IMG/VR virus record: IMGVR_UViG_3300027917_000161
Span: 1-25,924 of that record
From: a virus
Reading direction: 5' to 3' (one strand)
DNA: 25,924 nucleotides
This document shows positions 5,400-12,704 of the stretch, one piece after another; position 1 is the first letter of the stretch, and each line of letters begins with the position of its first letter. The notes beneath the pieces are model-generated. The model had not been told where the DNA came from. It was given only the letters and a program-made list of their open reading frames with translations, and did no database searches. The translations under genes and the position numbers were made by a program.

Positions 5400-6299
5400 A
5401 TGTCCTTTTCCAATCTTAAAAAGCAGTCCAAACTTGGTTCACTGACTGAAAAACTTGTGAAGCAAGTTGAGAAAATGAATAATTCTGCTGGTTCCGCAGA
5501 TGACCGTCTTTGGAAACTAGAGTGCGACAAAGCTGGTAATGGTTTTGCAGTCATTCGTTTCCTACCAGCACCAGAGGGCGAAGATATGCCCTTTGTCAAG
5601 ACTTATTCACACGCTTTCCAAGGAACTGGTGGTTGGCTAATTGATAACTGCCTTACCACTCTCAATCAAAAGTGCCCTGTTTGTGAGCACAATTCCTCTC
5701 TCTGGAACTCTGGAATTGATGCAAACAAAGAAGTTGCGCGAAAGCAAAAACGTAAACTGTCTTACATTTCCAACATCTATGTTGTGAAAGACCCAGCAAA
5801 TCCTGAAAACGAAGGTAAAGTCTTCCTGTTCAAGTATGGTAAGAAAATCTTTGATAAGATTCTGGAAGCAATGAATCCTGAGTTTGAGGATGATGCAAAA
5901 ATTGACCCATTTGACTTTTGGACTGGTGCAGACTTTAAACTGAAGGCAAAGAATGTTGCTGGTTATCGTAACTACGATTCATCTGCATTTGCAAATCAAA
6001 GTGCTCTAAATGATGATGATGAAGTTCTAGAAGCAATCTGGAAAAAGCAGCATTCTCTAAATGAGTTTGTTGACCCAACTATCTTTAAATCATATGAAGA
6101 CCTCAAGAAGCGTCTAGATAATGTTCTGGGCATTCAAGGTTCTACCTCCCGTCCTCGCCTTGACCCTGAAGTACAAGATGAAGATGAAGGTTCCGCACCT
6201 CCTCTGACTGACGAATTCCGCAGTGAACTCAGCAGTCTCAGTTCTTCACTTGAAGATGATGATGAACTCTCATACTTCGCACGACTTGCTGAAGAGTGA
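5400..6299 (+). CDS. 32: gp32 single-stranded DNA-binding protein
   Basis: gp32 coats single-stranded DNA and organises replication, repair and recombination enzymes. This 299-aa protein matches T4 length (301 aa). It has a basic N-terminal cooperativity region (SFSNLKKQSKLGSLTEKLV). The core OB-fold holds a zinc site: H71, C84, C92 and C95, with H-x12-C-x7-C-x2-C spacing close to T4's H64-C77-C87-C90. KIFDKILEAMNPEF and KSYEDLKKRLDNVLG are conserved core segments. The acidic C-terminal tail (SSLEDDDELSYFARLAEE) is the usual partner-binding tail. Codon choice is slightly less AT-rich than the tail genes further right, as expected of a highly expressed gene. It has its own promoter and an intrinsic terminator, so it can be made as a monocistronic message. 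Confidence 0.97.
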   Translation: MSFSNLKKQSKLGSLTEKLVKQVEKMNNSAGSADDRLWKLECDKAGNGFAVIRFLPAPEGEDMPFVKTYSHAFQGTGGWLIDNCLTTLNQKCPVCEHNSSLWNSGIDANKEVARKQKRKLSYISNIYVVKDPANPENEGKVFLFKYGKKIFDKILEAMNPEFEDDAKIDPFDFWTGADFKLKAKNVAGYRNYDSSAFANQSALNDDDEVLEAIWKKQHSLNEFVDPTIFKSYEDLKKRLDNVLGIQGSTSRPRLDPEVQDEDEGSAPPLTDEFRSELSSLSSSLEDDDELSYFARLAEE

Positions 6300-6311
6300 T
6301 TAGTTAATCAC

Positions 6312-6335
6312 AAGTCCCCGTAAGGGGACTTTTTT
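6312..6335 (+). terminator. intrinsic terminator after gene 32
   Basis: AAGTCCCC (6312-6319) and GGGGACTT (6324-6331) form a perfect 8-bp stem with loop GTAA, followed by a T-run to 6335. It runs just into the stop codon of the convergent gp53 gene. The opposite strand lacks a T-tract, so it should work mainly rightward. Confidence 0.93.
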
Positions 6336-7449
6336 ATGCCAGTTCTTGAATAATAACCTCAGTAGGTGCAGGTCTCTCAAAGGTTGAACCATATGGTATA
6401 GAAGTTCTAAGATTTTCTGTTTTAATAATGAGTTTCCCATCAGTATCTCTAACTGTTTGAGATGATTTCTTATATTTCATAATACTTCTAGTATCTCTTA
6501 TGAATTGTTGCAGATACTGTGGTCTTAGAACATAAATTGAACGTTTTTTATTATTCTCTAAAATTTCATATCCATAATTTGTTACTGGATTAGTTATATC
6601 AGTTTTAGTTACATAATTGTTTTGGGAATCGTCAAAAAATGTTACATATGAAGTTTCTGTTGAATCGAAGTTTACATTAATTGATGTTGTTAATGATGGC
6701 CCACTATCTTCAAGGACTACATTAATTTTAAATGTTTTTAAGTAACCATCTTCTGCAATGTATGAGAGTGTGTCAACATATGTTCCTTCATTCAAATTTT
6801 CAAGTTTTCCTAAATTAACATCATATGTCCAGGTTCCGCCATATCCAATATTTAAGTCTTGGTCAATTGAAAATTGCCCATAATTATCAGTACTTTTAAT
6901 TGTTGACGTATCAAGAATGTAAAGATTGGATTTTACATTCAATTCTTCATTACTTACACCTGAGTTTGGTGCTGAGAAAAAGTCCACAACTCCAATTTCT
7001 CCAGTTCCAGACTCATAAGATGGTAATGGAATTTGAATAACTTCACTTATATTTTTATCACCTTCAATTATAATTCTTCCATTAGAATCTTTTTGTTCTC
7101 TTGTTACAAAATGATGAATTCCATAAAGTTCTTCACCATATTTTGCAAAAGAATATCTATAAACATCAGCATCTGAGATTGGCCAGTCATTTTTTATGTT
7201 AGTAATTCCTGCACTGATTAAAACTACCCAATCATATTCAGCACTACCATAAAGTTCTTCTGCAACATTATCTGGTCTATATCCATCAGGTATTTGATAT
7301 TTTTCAAATACGATTAATGGGTTGATGATATCATCTCTTAATTTGGCTTTTCTGAATAAATTTTTAACTCTTACATACTCAGAAGAACTAGTTCTTTCTG
7401 GTAAAAATGACAGATATTCGATATCTGGTAACTCTGAAAAATATGCCAT
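6334..7449 (-). CDS. 53: gp53-like baseplate wedge protein
   Basis: T4 gp53 joins the wedges of the baseplate to each other around the hub. This 371-aa version begins MAYFSELPDIEYLSFL and contains RVKNLFRKAKLRDDI, IPDGYRPDNVAEELYGSAEYDWVVLI and DWPISDADVYRYSFAKYGEELY. These are the N-terminal LysM-like/gp53 core features I associate with cyanophage gp53. It is much longer than T4 gp53 (196 aa). Roughly residues 140-330 form an inserted beta-rich region (YDVNLGKLENLNEGTY and similar) before the conserved-looking RSIYVLRPQYLQQFIRDTRSIMKY end. It is the last gene of a leftward block and is coupled to gp48 by a one-base TAATG overlap. Its 3' end meets the gp32 terminator. Confidence 0.88.
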   Translation of the reverse strand: MAYFSELPDIEYLSFLPERTSSSEYVRVKNLFRKAKLRDDIINPLIVFEKYQIPDGYRPDNVAEELYGSAEYDWVVLISAGITNIKNDWPISDADVYRYSFAKYGEELYGIHHFVTREQKDSNGRIIIEGDKNISEVIQIPLPSYESGTGEIGVVDFFSAPNSGVSNEELNVKSNLYILDTSTIKSTDNYGQFSIDQDLNIGYGGTWTYDVNLGKLENLNEGTYVDTLSYIAEDGYLKTFKINVVLEDSGPSLTTSINVNFDSTETSYVTFFDDSQNNYVTKTDITNPVTNYGYEILENNKKRSIYVLRPQYLQQFIRDTRSIMKYKKSSQTVRDTDGKLIIKTENLRTSIPYGSTFERPAPTEVIIQELA

Positions 7450-8315
7450 TAGTATCCAACTCCCAGTTTTCCTTTTGCTTCTATAGTATAATCTTCTTGA
7501 TAAATTGGAGTAAGTTCTCTAAAAGCAAGAGTTAATATCATTGATACTGGAGTACCGTCATGGTAAGTTGCATATCCACTATCACTTAGGTCTAAACTCA
7601 ATCCTTCTAATGCACACAATTTAAAAGTATTTAGAAATGGGTGCGGTTCTGTTCCTCTCATATATTGAATATCGAATAGATTGGGAACACCAATAAGAAC
7701 TGCATTTCCACTAGAAATCGCATTTTTCTTTGGACTCATATTAATTTTTAAATATTTAACGATTTCTTTAATCCTATCACTTTCCTTTTTTTCTCTGGGT
7801 GTTAATTGAAATTGAAATTGTTGAGAATTCCTAAGTGTCATGCCACCAAAAGCAAGTTCAACATTTTCGTTAAATCTAACTCCAGCAAACCTTGATAAAA
7901 ATTGTTGTGGATTATTTCCTGTTGCTGCTGCGATTGCTGCTCCAACAGCACCAGTTTGTGCCGCTTGTACGGTAGTTCCGCTTGTCAATGTTCCTTTAAG
8001 AGCATCAAATGCTTTTTGCCCATAATTGCTTAATCCTGAGAATCCGCCAGTAATAAAAGATTCTACTGCTCCACCAACACCAGCTTCAAGAGGATTGAGA
8101 GTAGAACCATCCCAAGAAGTTGATACAGAGTTTACTGGCAATCTATAAGGCATTGGGAGTAAAATTGTTCCTAGAGTTTTACCTCCAGTTCCTTGAGGTG
8201 TTGATGCTCCAAAATCACCAGTGGACAATTTGCCAGGAACATATTCTATGACATTGATTTTAAACCAATCATCTTTATCTTTTGATTTTTTGATTGGATA
8301 TTCTAACGTTGCCAT
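7449..8315 (-). CDS. 48: gp48-like baseplate tail-tube cap protein
   Basis: T4 gp48 sits on the baseplate hub and starts the tail tube together with gp54. The 288-aa protein has an N-terminal YPIKKSKDKDDWFKINVIEY strand and a PYRLPVNSVSTSWDGSTLNPLE segment. A Gly/Ala-rich hydrophobic stretch follows (QAAQTGAVGAAIAAATG). Next comes a tail-tube-like part: FAGVRFNENVELAFGGMTLR and the QFQFQLTPREKKESDRIKEIVKYLK motif found in gp48 and in related tube-initiator proteins. The C-terminus (YATYHDGTPVSMILTLAFREL) is also typical. T4 gp48 is 364 aa. Start ATG at 8313-8315 lies 17 bases before the end of the preceding 131-aa gene. An AATAAATA on this strand at 8326-8333 is probably too close to be a useful promoter. 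Confidence 0.88.
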   Translation of the reverse strand: MATLEYPIKKSKDKDDWFKINVIEYVPGKLSTGDFGASTPQGTGGKTLGTILLPMPYRLPVNSVSTSWDGSTLNPLEAGVGGAVESFITGGFSGLSNYGQKAFDALKGTLTSGTTVQAAQTGAVGAAIAAATGNNPQQFLSRFAGVRFNENVELAFGGMTLRNSQQFQFQLTPREKKESDRIKEIVKYLKINMSPKKNAISSGNAVLIGVPNLFDIQYMRGTEPHPFLNTFKLCALEGLSLDLSDSGYATYHDGTPVSMILTLAFRELTPIYQEDYTIEAKGKLGVGY

Positions 8316-8331
8316 TTTTTAAAAGTATTTA

Positions 8332-8727
8332 TTAACTTATTTGGAATTTTGCAAATGGTAAAGTTCTAATATCATCTAACTCTTCTGGGCGCACTTCATA
8401 TAAATTGCCAAGAAGTTCTATGTATGTGTATTGTCTTGGTTCTCCCCAGTGAAAATTAATTCCTCTAAATCCCCATCGAAATACATCAGTTACTGCTACT
8501 AAAGGATGAGCATCATATTGAATATTTTCAGATTTTGGTTGATATAGAAATGTATAGAACTTGCCAACATCTGGAACTGGTGTCACATCAGTCAAGACAC
8601 CCATAATTTCCAACATTAAGTCGTCTGGGTCTTCTATACCAATTAGAACATCCAGAACTGGGGCAATTCTATTTTTACTATTATGAAGGATATTTTCCCT
8701 TCTTTGTTTTAGAGATTTTCTTGGCAT
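8332..8727 (-). CDS. hypothetical structural-cluster protein, 131 aa
   Basis: Function is not recognised. The basic N-terminus (MPRKSLKQRRENILHN) is followed by LDVLIGIEDPDDLMLEIMGVLT and a beta-rich aromatic domain with KFYTFLYQPKSENIQYDAHPL, FRWGFRGINFHW and QYTYIELLGNLYEV. I recall similar proteins at this place in other marine and large myoviruses, where they are unassigned. It is sandwiched between gp4 (stop/start overlap TAATG at 8727) and gp48 in the same transcript, so a role in baseplate, neck or head completion is likely (inference). No signal peptide or membrane segment is seen. Confidence 0.8.
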   Translation of the reverse strand: MPRKSLKQRRENILHNSKNRIAPVLDVLIGIEDPDDLMLEIMGVLTDVTPVPDVGKFYTFLYQPKSENIQYDAHPLVAVTDVFRWGFRGINFHWGEPRQYTYIELLGNLYEVRPEELDDIRTLPFAKFQIS

Positions 8728-9164
8728 TAATTAATACCTAATTCATCTTCCGTAAGAACCTTAAACTCCCAATTTCGGTCTTTACAAAATTCTTTTGCAG
8801 ATTCCCACTTTGCCATATTTTTAGCATATTCATAAACCTCACGAATGTATCCTTTGGTTTGTCTTTTGGGAGTTTTCGGTTTGACTGTTTGCTTTTTTGG
8901 TTTAACTTCAATCAAATATTTTTTAATATTTCCATTACTTTCTTTCACCTTAATATAAAAATCTGGAAAGTATCTATGTATTCTTCCATCAACTGGAGAA
9001 CGATAGGGAAGGGCAATTTCTTCACTTCCCCACTCAAGTACATTTTCATTTTTATCACAATAAACCATAAACTTTCGTTCCCATAAAGAACGATAGATTA
9101 TATTGGTTGGGTCTCCTTTATACTTTTCTGGAAATGACGGTTGATACTTTCCCTTATATGCCAT
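8727..9164 (-). CDS. 4: gp4-like head completion protein (nuclease fold)
   Basis: T4 gp4 is needed to complete filled heads before tail joining and has a restriction-nuclease-like fold. The 145-aa product agrees with T4's 150 aa. Conserved features are YQPSFPEKYKGDPTNIIYRSLWERKFMVYCD, NENVLEWGSEEIALPYRSP and the nuclease core E29 ... PDFY (D68) ... IEVKPKKQ (E86, K88). I chose the ATG at 9162-9164 (MAYKGKYQPS). A longer frame from 9221 would add 19 residues that overlap the divergent gene and look non-family. It heads the leftward block and is probably driven by the CTAAATA motif at 9191-9197. Confidence 0.93.
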   Translation of the reverse strand: MAYKGKYQPSFPEKYKGDPTNIIYRSLWERKFMVYCDKNENVLEWGSEEIALPYRSPVDGRIHRYFPDFYIKVKESNGNIKKYLIEVKPKKQTVKPKTPKRQTKGYIREVYEYAKNMAKWESAKEFCKDRNWEFKVLTEDELGIN

Positions 9165-9190
9165 TATACATAGTATAGATTCCATAGTAG

Positions 9191-9198
9191 TATTTAGA
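9191..9198 (-). promoter_or_regulatory. late-type promoter motif for the gp4-gp53 block
   Basis: On the minus strand this reads TCTAAATA, one base off T4's TATAAATA, and includes CTAAATA, a form reported for cyanophage late promoters. The predicted start near 9185 gives a leader of about 20 bases to the gp4 ATG. It is the only candidate in the 35-base divergent gap. Confidence 0.5.
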
Positions 9199-9199
9199 A

Positions 9200-9895
9200 A
9201 TGCCGCAGGGACCAGGCCCATTTAAGTGGGAAAAAGAGAAGGGAAAATATAAAGCAAAATCAATAAATTCTTTATATTTTCCTAAGGATTCTAAAAGAAA
9301 AACTATAAGTGATTTTGCTCCACTTTTTAGAAATCTTGCACAATCTTCACATTTTGAGGTTTCATTTTCTGGATTTTCTCAACAGATTGATTTGAGTAAT
9401 TATGTAGTAAGTAGGGGGGTTGATAGAAATTTTATTGTTGATGATTTGGGATTACTTTGTTACAATACATCTATTCCTGCAGGGTCTTCAACAACTGTAA
9501 GAAATAGTGGGAATAGGACAGGAATATTTGAAGAGTTTGCTCATGCAAGAACATATGATTCTTTGAAGTTAACATTTTATGTTGATAAAAAATATAAAGT
9601 ATTAACTTTTTTTGAAAGTTGGTTAGAGTTTATTCACAGTGGTTCAGGTTTTAATGAAGAAGATGATAATTATTTCGTTAGAAATCAATATCCAGAAGAC
9701 TATAAAATGGATTTATTGAAAATATATAAATTTGACAGAGATTATAGAACTGTAATTCCATATACATTTAAGAAAGTATTTCCTACAGGGGTGATTCCAT
9801 TACAGGTTGATTATTCGTCATCAGAAATATTAAAATTGACTGTGATTTTATCCTATGAAAGATTCATTTCTGATGATGTTGTCCGAATTTCATAA
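9200..9895 (+). CDS. 54: gp54-like baseplate tail-tube initiator
   Basis: The fold signature is that of the gp19/gp54 tail-tube family: HFEVSFSGFSQQIDLSNYVVSRGVD, GLLCYNTSIPAGSS, then FAHARTYDSLKLTFYVDKKYKVLTFFESWLEFIH and a late YTFKKVFPTGVIPLQVDYSSSEILKLTVILSYERF. The last of these contains the tube-protein pattern of a polymer strand followed by a terminal beta strand. At 231 aa it is longer than gp19 (163) and shorter than T4 gp54 (320). A basic N-terminal extension (about 50 residues, PFKWEKEKGKYKAK) is unlike gp19 itself. Position at the head of the hub genes and opposite gp48, with which gp54 starts the tube, favours gp54. A second tube paralogue remains possible. Confidence 0.75.
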   Translation: MPQGPGPFKWEKEKGKYKAKSINSLYFPKDSKRKTISDFAPLFRNLAQSSHFEVSFSGFSQQIDLSNYVVSRGVDRNFIVDDLGLLCYNTSIPAGSSTTVRNSGNRTGIFEEFAHARTYDSLKLTFYVDKKYKVLTFFESWLEFIHSGSGFNEEDDNYFVRNQYPEDYKMDLLKIYKFDRDYRTVIPYTFKKVFPTGVIPLQVDYSSSEILKLTVILSYERFISDDVVRIS

Positions 9896-9901
9896 TAAAT
9901 A
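9894..9901 (+). promoter_or_regulatory. late-type promoter motif AATAAATA before gp26
   Basis: AATAAATA fits NATAAATA and straddles the gp54 stop codon. The expected start near 9908 gives a leader of about 19 bases to ATG 9927. The surroundings are very AT-rich, so chance is not excluded. Confidence 0.45.
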
Positions 9902-9926
9902 AAAATAATATATTATTTCTTAAACA

Positions 9927-10643
9927 ATGCCTTTACCAAAGATTGCAACTCCATCATATGAGTTGACTATTCCATCAAATAAGAAAAAAATTAAGTTTAG
10001 ACCATTTCTAGTAAAAGAAGAAAAGATACTAGTTTTGGCACAAGAGACTGAAGACCCTAAACAAATTGCAAATGCAGTAAAAGATGTAATTTCAAATTGC
10101 ATTTTGACTAGGGGTATAAAAGTTGATACTCTATCAACATTTGATATTGAATACTTATTCTTAAACATTAGAGGAAAATCAGTTGGAGAAACTGTCGAGG
10201 TTCTAATAACTTGCCCTGATGATGGAGAAACTCAAGTTCCAGTGACAGTAAATCTTGATGACATTCAGATTAAGATTCCACCAAATCATACTAGAGATAT
10301 TAGATTGGATGATAGTCTTGTTCTAAGATTAAAATATCCATCAATGGATGAATTTGTAAAGACAAACTTTATTAATAATAGAGTTAATCTAAATGATACT
10401 TTTGATTTAATTTATTCATGTATTGAACAAGTTTTTAATAGTGAAGAGTCTTGGAGTGCATCCGAATGTACAAAGAAAGAGATTGAGGAATTTATTGACC
10501 AATTAAGTCCAACTCAATTCCAGCAAATTGAAACATTTTTTGACACAATGCCAAAACTGTCTCATGAAATTGAAATCACAAATCCCAATACTGGGATTAA
10601 GAGTACTGTAGTATTAGAAGGGTTATCATCTTTTTTCGCCTAG
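9927..10643 (+). CDS. 26: gp26-like baseplate hub assembly protein
   Basis: T4 gp26 belongs to the group of proteins needed to assemble the baseplate hub. The 238-aa protein (T4 208 aa) has the family opening PKIATPSYELTIPSNKKKIKFRPFLVKEEKILVLAQE. DIEYLFLNIRGKSVGETVEV and LITCPDDGETQVPVTVNLDD follow, as in a T4 baseplate protein of this family. The C-terminal part (SPTQFQQIETFFDTMPKL) is conserved as well. The open CPDD element has only one cysteine and is not a zinc knuckle. It lies 31 bases after gp54 with the late-type motif between, and only 2 bases before the gp51-like gene, so the two are probably coupled. Confidence 0.88.
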   Translation: MPLPKIATPSYELTIPSNKKKIKFRPFLVKEEKILVLAQETEDPKQIANAVKDVISNCILTRGIKVDTLSTFDIEYLFLNIRGKSVGETVEVLITCPDDGETQVPVTVNLDDIQIKIPPNHTRDIRLDDSLVLRLKYPSMDEFVKTNFINNRVNLNDTFDLIYSCIEQVFNSEESWSASECTKKEIEEFIDQLSPTQFQQIETFFDTMPKLSHEIEITNPNTGIKSTVVLEGLSSFFA

Positions 10644-10645
10644 CA

Positions 10646-10831
10646 ATGTTGCATGAGAGTCTTGCATCTTACTATCAAGTTAATTTTGCATTGATTCAGC
10701 ATCATAAATATTCTTTGACGGAGATTGAAAATATGATGCCTTGGGAAAGAGAAGTGTATATTACATTACTCCAACAATTCATTGAAGAAGAAAACCTGAA
10801 GTATCAGCAAAAATACGGAATACAACAATAA
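10646..10831 (+). CDS. 51: gp51-like hub assembly factor, 61 aa
   Basis: A short, all-helical protein with LIQHHKYSLTEIENMMPWEREVYITLLQQF. The MPWEREVY-type turn followed by a long helix is characteristic of small proteins encoded right after gp26 in cyanophages and annotated as baseplate hub assembly catalyst gp51. T4 gp51 is longer (249 aa) and overall similarity cannot be judged here. The same position, just before the tape measure, is filled in many other tailed phages by small GpE-type tail assembly chaperones, which also have a Trp-Pro element; that is the main alternative. It lies 2 bases after gp26 and 12 before the next gene. Confidence 0.65.
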   Translation: MLHESLASYYQVNFALIQHHKYSLTEIENMMPWEREVYITLLQQFIEEENLKYQQKYGIQQ

Positions 10832-10843
10832 TAGTTATCAACT

Positions 10844-12703
10844 ATGCGTTCACCACTCTCCAACATTGCAAATACTGTAGGTTCATTTTTTAATAGGTCT
10901 GCTGTATCATCTTCAGTTTTTACTGGACAAAGTGCAGATAACTCTCAGCAATTTGTTGCTCAAACTCAACAGTTTATACAAAATCAAAATCAGACACAGC
11001 AAGTATTAACTACTGTACAGCAACAAATTATAGGATTACAACAACAAGTTCAGGCTCTTTCACAGGGTCTTGAAAAAGTAGCAACTCTTTTGCAGCAAGA
11101 TACAAAGCAAGAACAAAATTTATTAAAACAAGAAGAAGAAAATAAAAGAAGAAATTTAATACAAAAAACTAGAACTGACAGAGAAAGTGCAATTGAATCT
11201 TCCATACAGAATGCACTAATAACTCCAGTACAAAGAGCAACTGAAAAAGTCCAAGGATTTTTTGGTAGAATTGGTGAAGCATTAAAAATAATGTTTATGG
11301 GATTTTTGGGTGTACAGGCACTCAAGTTCCTTAAAGCATTTAAAGAAGGTGATGAAAAAACGATGGGTGAGATTAAAGATCTCGTCCTAAAAAATATTAC
11401 TTATGCATTAGGCGCATTTGCTGCTTGGAAATTAGGATTGCCACTACTTGGCCAAGCATTGAAAGCAATGGTTGGTAAAGTAAAAGATATTGTTCTTGGA
11501 GGTCTTAAATCAATATTCAGAAGTGCATTTAATGCAATTAAAAATATGTTGAGTGGTTTAAAGCCACCCACAATAAGTAGTGGTGGGGTAAAACCACCAC
11601 CAGCAGCAACAACAAAACCTCCAACAGGAGCAGCACCTGATGCTACTAAACCTAAAGGAGGAAAACCTCCAACAGGAGCAGCACCTGATGCTACTAAACC
11701 TAAAGGAGGAAAACCTCCAACAGGAGCAGCACCTGATGCCACTAAACCTAAAGGAGGAAGACCACCAGTATCACCAGTACCAGGAACTAGTATTGGTTCA
11801 AGACTAGCTAGATTGGGTGGAAGACTTATTGCGCCAATTACTGGAGCACTAAGTTTCTTTGGTAGAAAGGAAGAAGGTCAATCTAATGTTCAAGCTGGTT
11901 CTGGTGCATTATCAGAAATGGCAGGAGCTTCAGCAGGTGCTAGTGCTGCAGCAACTGCAGCATCACCTTTATTGGCTGGTGGTCCAATTGGTATTGGTGC
12001 TTATGGATTGACTGTTTTAGGTGGTGGTGTTCTTGGTGGTCTTGGTGCGGGGAGGGTTTCTGACTACTTTACTGGTGCAGGAGAAGAGAATAGACAGGAA
12101 GGTCAAAAAGCAACATTAAATGGAAATCCTGTTGTTTGGAGTAAAGAAAAAAATGATTGGATTCCAGACCCAGATGCTCCTCAACCAGCACAAGTAACTC
12201 CAACTCAGACGATGACTGGAGAGTCGTTATCACCACAAAAAGAAAAGACTTCGGAACCTGCTACAGTGCCCGATGCATCTGAGCAGGCAAAAGTTACACC
12301 TACTGAAACAATGACTGGTCAGCAAGTTAGTGATGAAAAACTTAAAGAACCTTCTGATAGTAACGCTCCATTTATGGGAAAACCAGAATCTTCTATAGCG
12401 CAAATGTCTGCTCCATCAGAACAAACATTAGCATCTGGAGTTCCTGGGGCCCCAAATGCCTTTAATATGTCTACTTTACCTGTTAGTGCATTGAGTCCTA
12501 CTCAGGATAGAATTAAAAATGCTGGTATGATTCCTCCCATTGAGGAACCACCTACAAATGTCATTGTCAACAGCGTTCCAGTTGGACAGGAAGGGCCCCC
12601 CTCAGGAACACCACCATCATCTGATGTTCCTCACATTAACTCATCCAATTCTGATAATTTTTATGTTCTATATTCAAAATTAAACTATAATGTGGTAGTA
12701 TAA
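10844..12703 (+). CDS. large tail/hub protein, candidate tape measure (gp29-like)
   Basis: A 619-aa protein. Residues about 25-115 are Gln-rich and coiled-coil (QQQIIGLQQQVQALSQGLEK). Two hydrophobic helices come next, around IMFMGFLGVQALKFLKAF (149-166) and ITYALGAFAAWKLGLPLL. A Pro/Ala/Lys-rich linker holds three exact 16-residue repeats (258-305), then a Gly/Ala-rich hydrophobic stretch (around 370-405), and a Pro/Ser/Thr-rich low-complexity tail with the repeated pattern QVTPTQTMTG / KVTPTETMTG. Coiled coil plus membrane helices plus position after gp26/gp51 suits a tail tape measure. T4 gp29, 590 aa, is the counterpart by size. It shares this plan with the next gene, so which of the two is the true tape measure is open. 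Confidence 0.6.
   Translation: MRSPLSNIANTVGSFFNRSAVSSSVFTGQSADNSQQFVAQTQQFIQNQNQTQQVLTTVQQQIIGLQQQVQALSQGLEKVATLLQQDTKQEQNLLKQEEENKRRNLIQKTRTDRESAIESSIQNALITPVQRATEKVQGFFGRIGEALKIMFMGFLGVQALKFLKAFKEGDEKTMGEIKDLVLKNITYALGAFAAWKLGLPLLGQALKAMVGKVKDIVLGGLKSIFRSAFNAIKNMLSGLKPPTISSGGVKPPPAATTKPPTGAAPDATKPKGGKPPTGAAPDATKPKGGKPPTGAAPDATKPKGGRPPVSPVPGTSIGSRLARLGGRLIAPITGALSFFGRKEEGQSNVQAGSGALSEMAGASAGASAAATAASPLLAGGPIGIGAYGLTVLGGGVLGGLGAGRVSDYFTGAGEENRQEGQKATLNGNPVVWSKEKNDWIPDPDAPQPAQVTPTQTMTGESLSPQKEKTSEPATVPDASEQAKVTPTETMTGQQVSDEKLKEPSDSNAPFMGKPESSIAQMSAPSEQTLASGVPGAPNAFNMSTLPVSALSPTQDRIKNAGMIPPIEEPPTNVIVNSVPVGQEGPPSGTPPSSDVPHINSSNSDNFYVLYSKLNYNVVV
11615..11758 (+). repeat. three tandem 48-bp repeats (16-aa Pro/Ala/Lys linker)
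   Basis: Three consecutive 48-base units start at 11615, 11663 and 11711. They encode KPPTGAAPDATKPKGG each time and differ by only one silent base in the third copy (GCC for GCT). A degenerate partial copy (RPPV) follows. The near identity points to recent tandem duplication within the linker of the tail protein. Confidence 0.95.
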
Positions 12704-12704
12704 A

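Noticed and set aside
9165-9221. N-terminal extension of gp4 to an ATG at 9221
   Set aside because: The extra 19 residues overlap the divergent gp54-like gene and the probable promoter, and gp4 proteins start near MAYKGKY.
11401-11742. Minus-strand open frame opposite the 48-bp repeats
   Set aside because: Repeat-derived shadow of the plus-strand Pro/Ala/Lys linker, without start signals.
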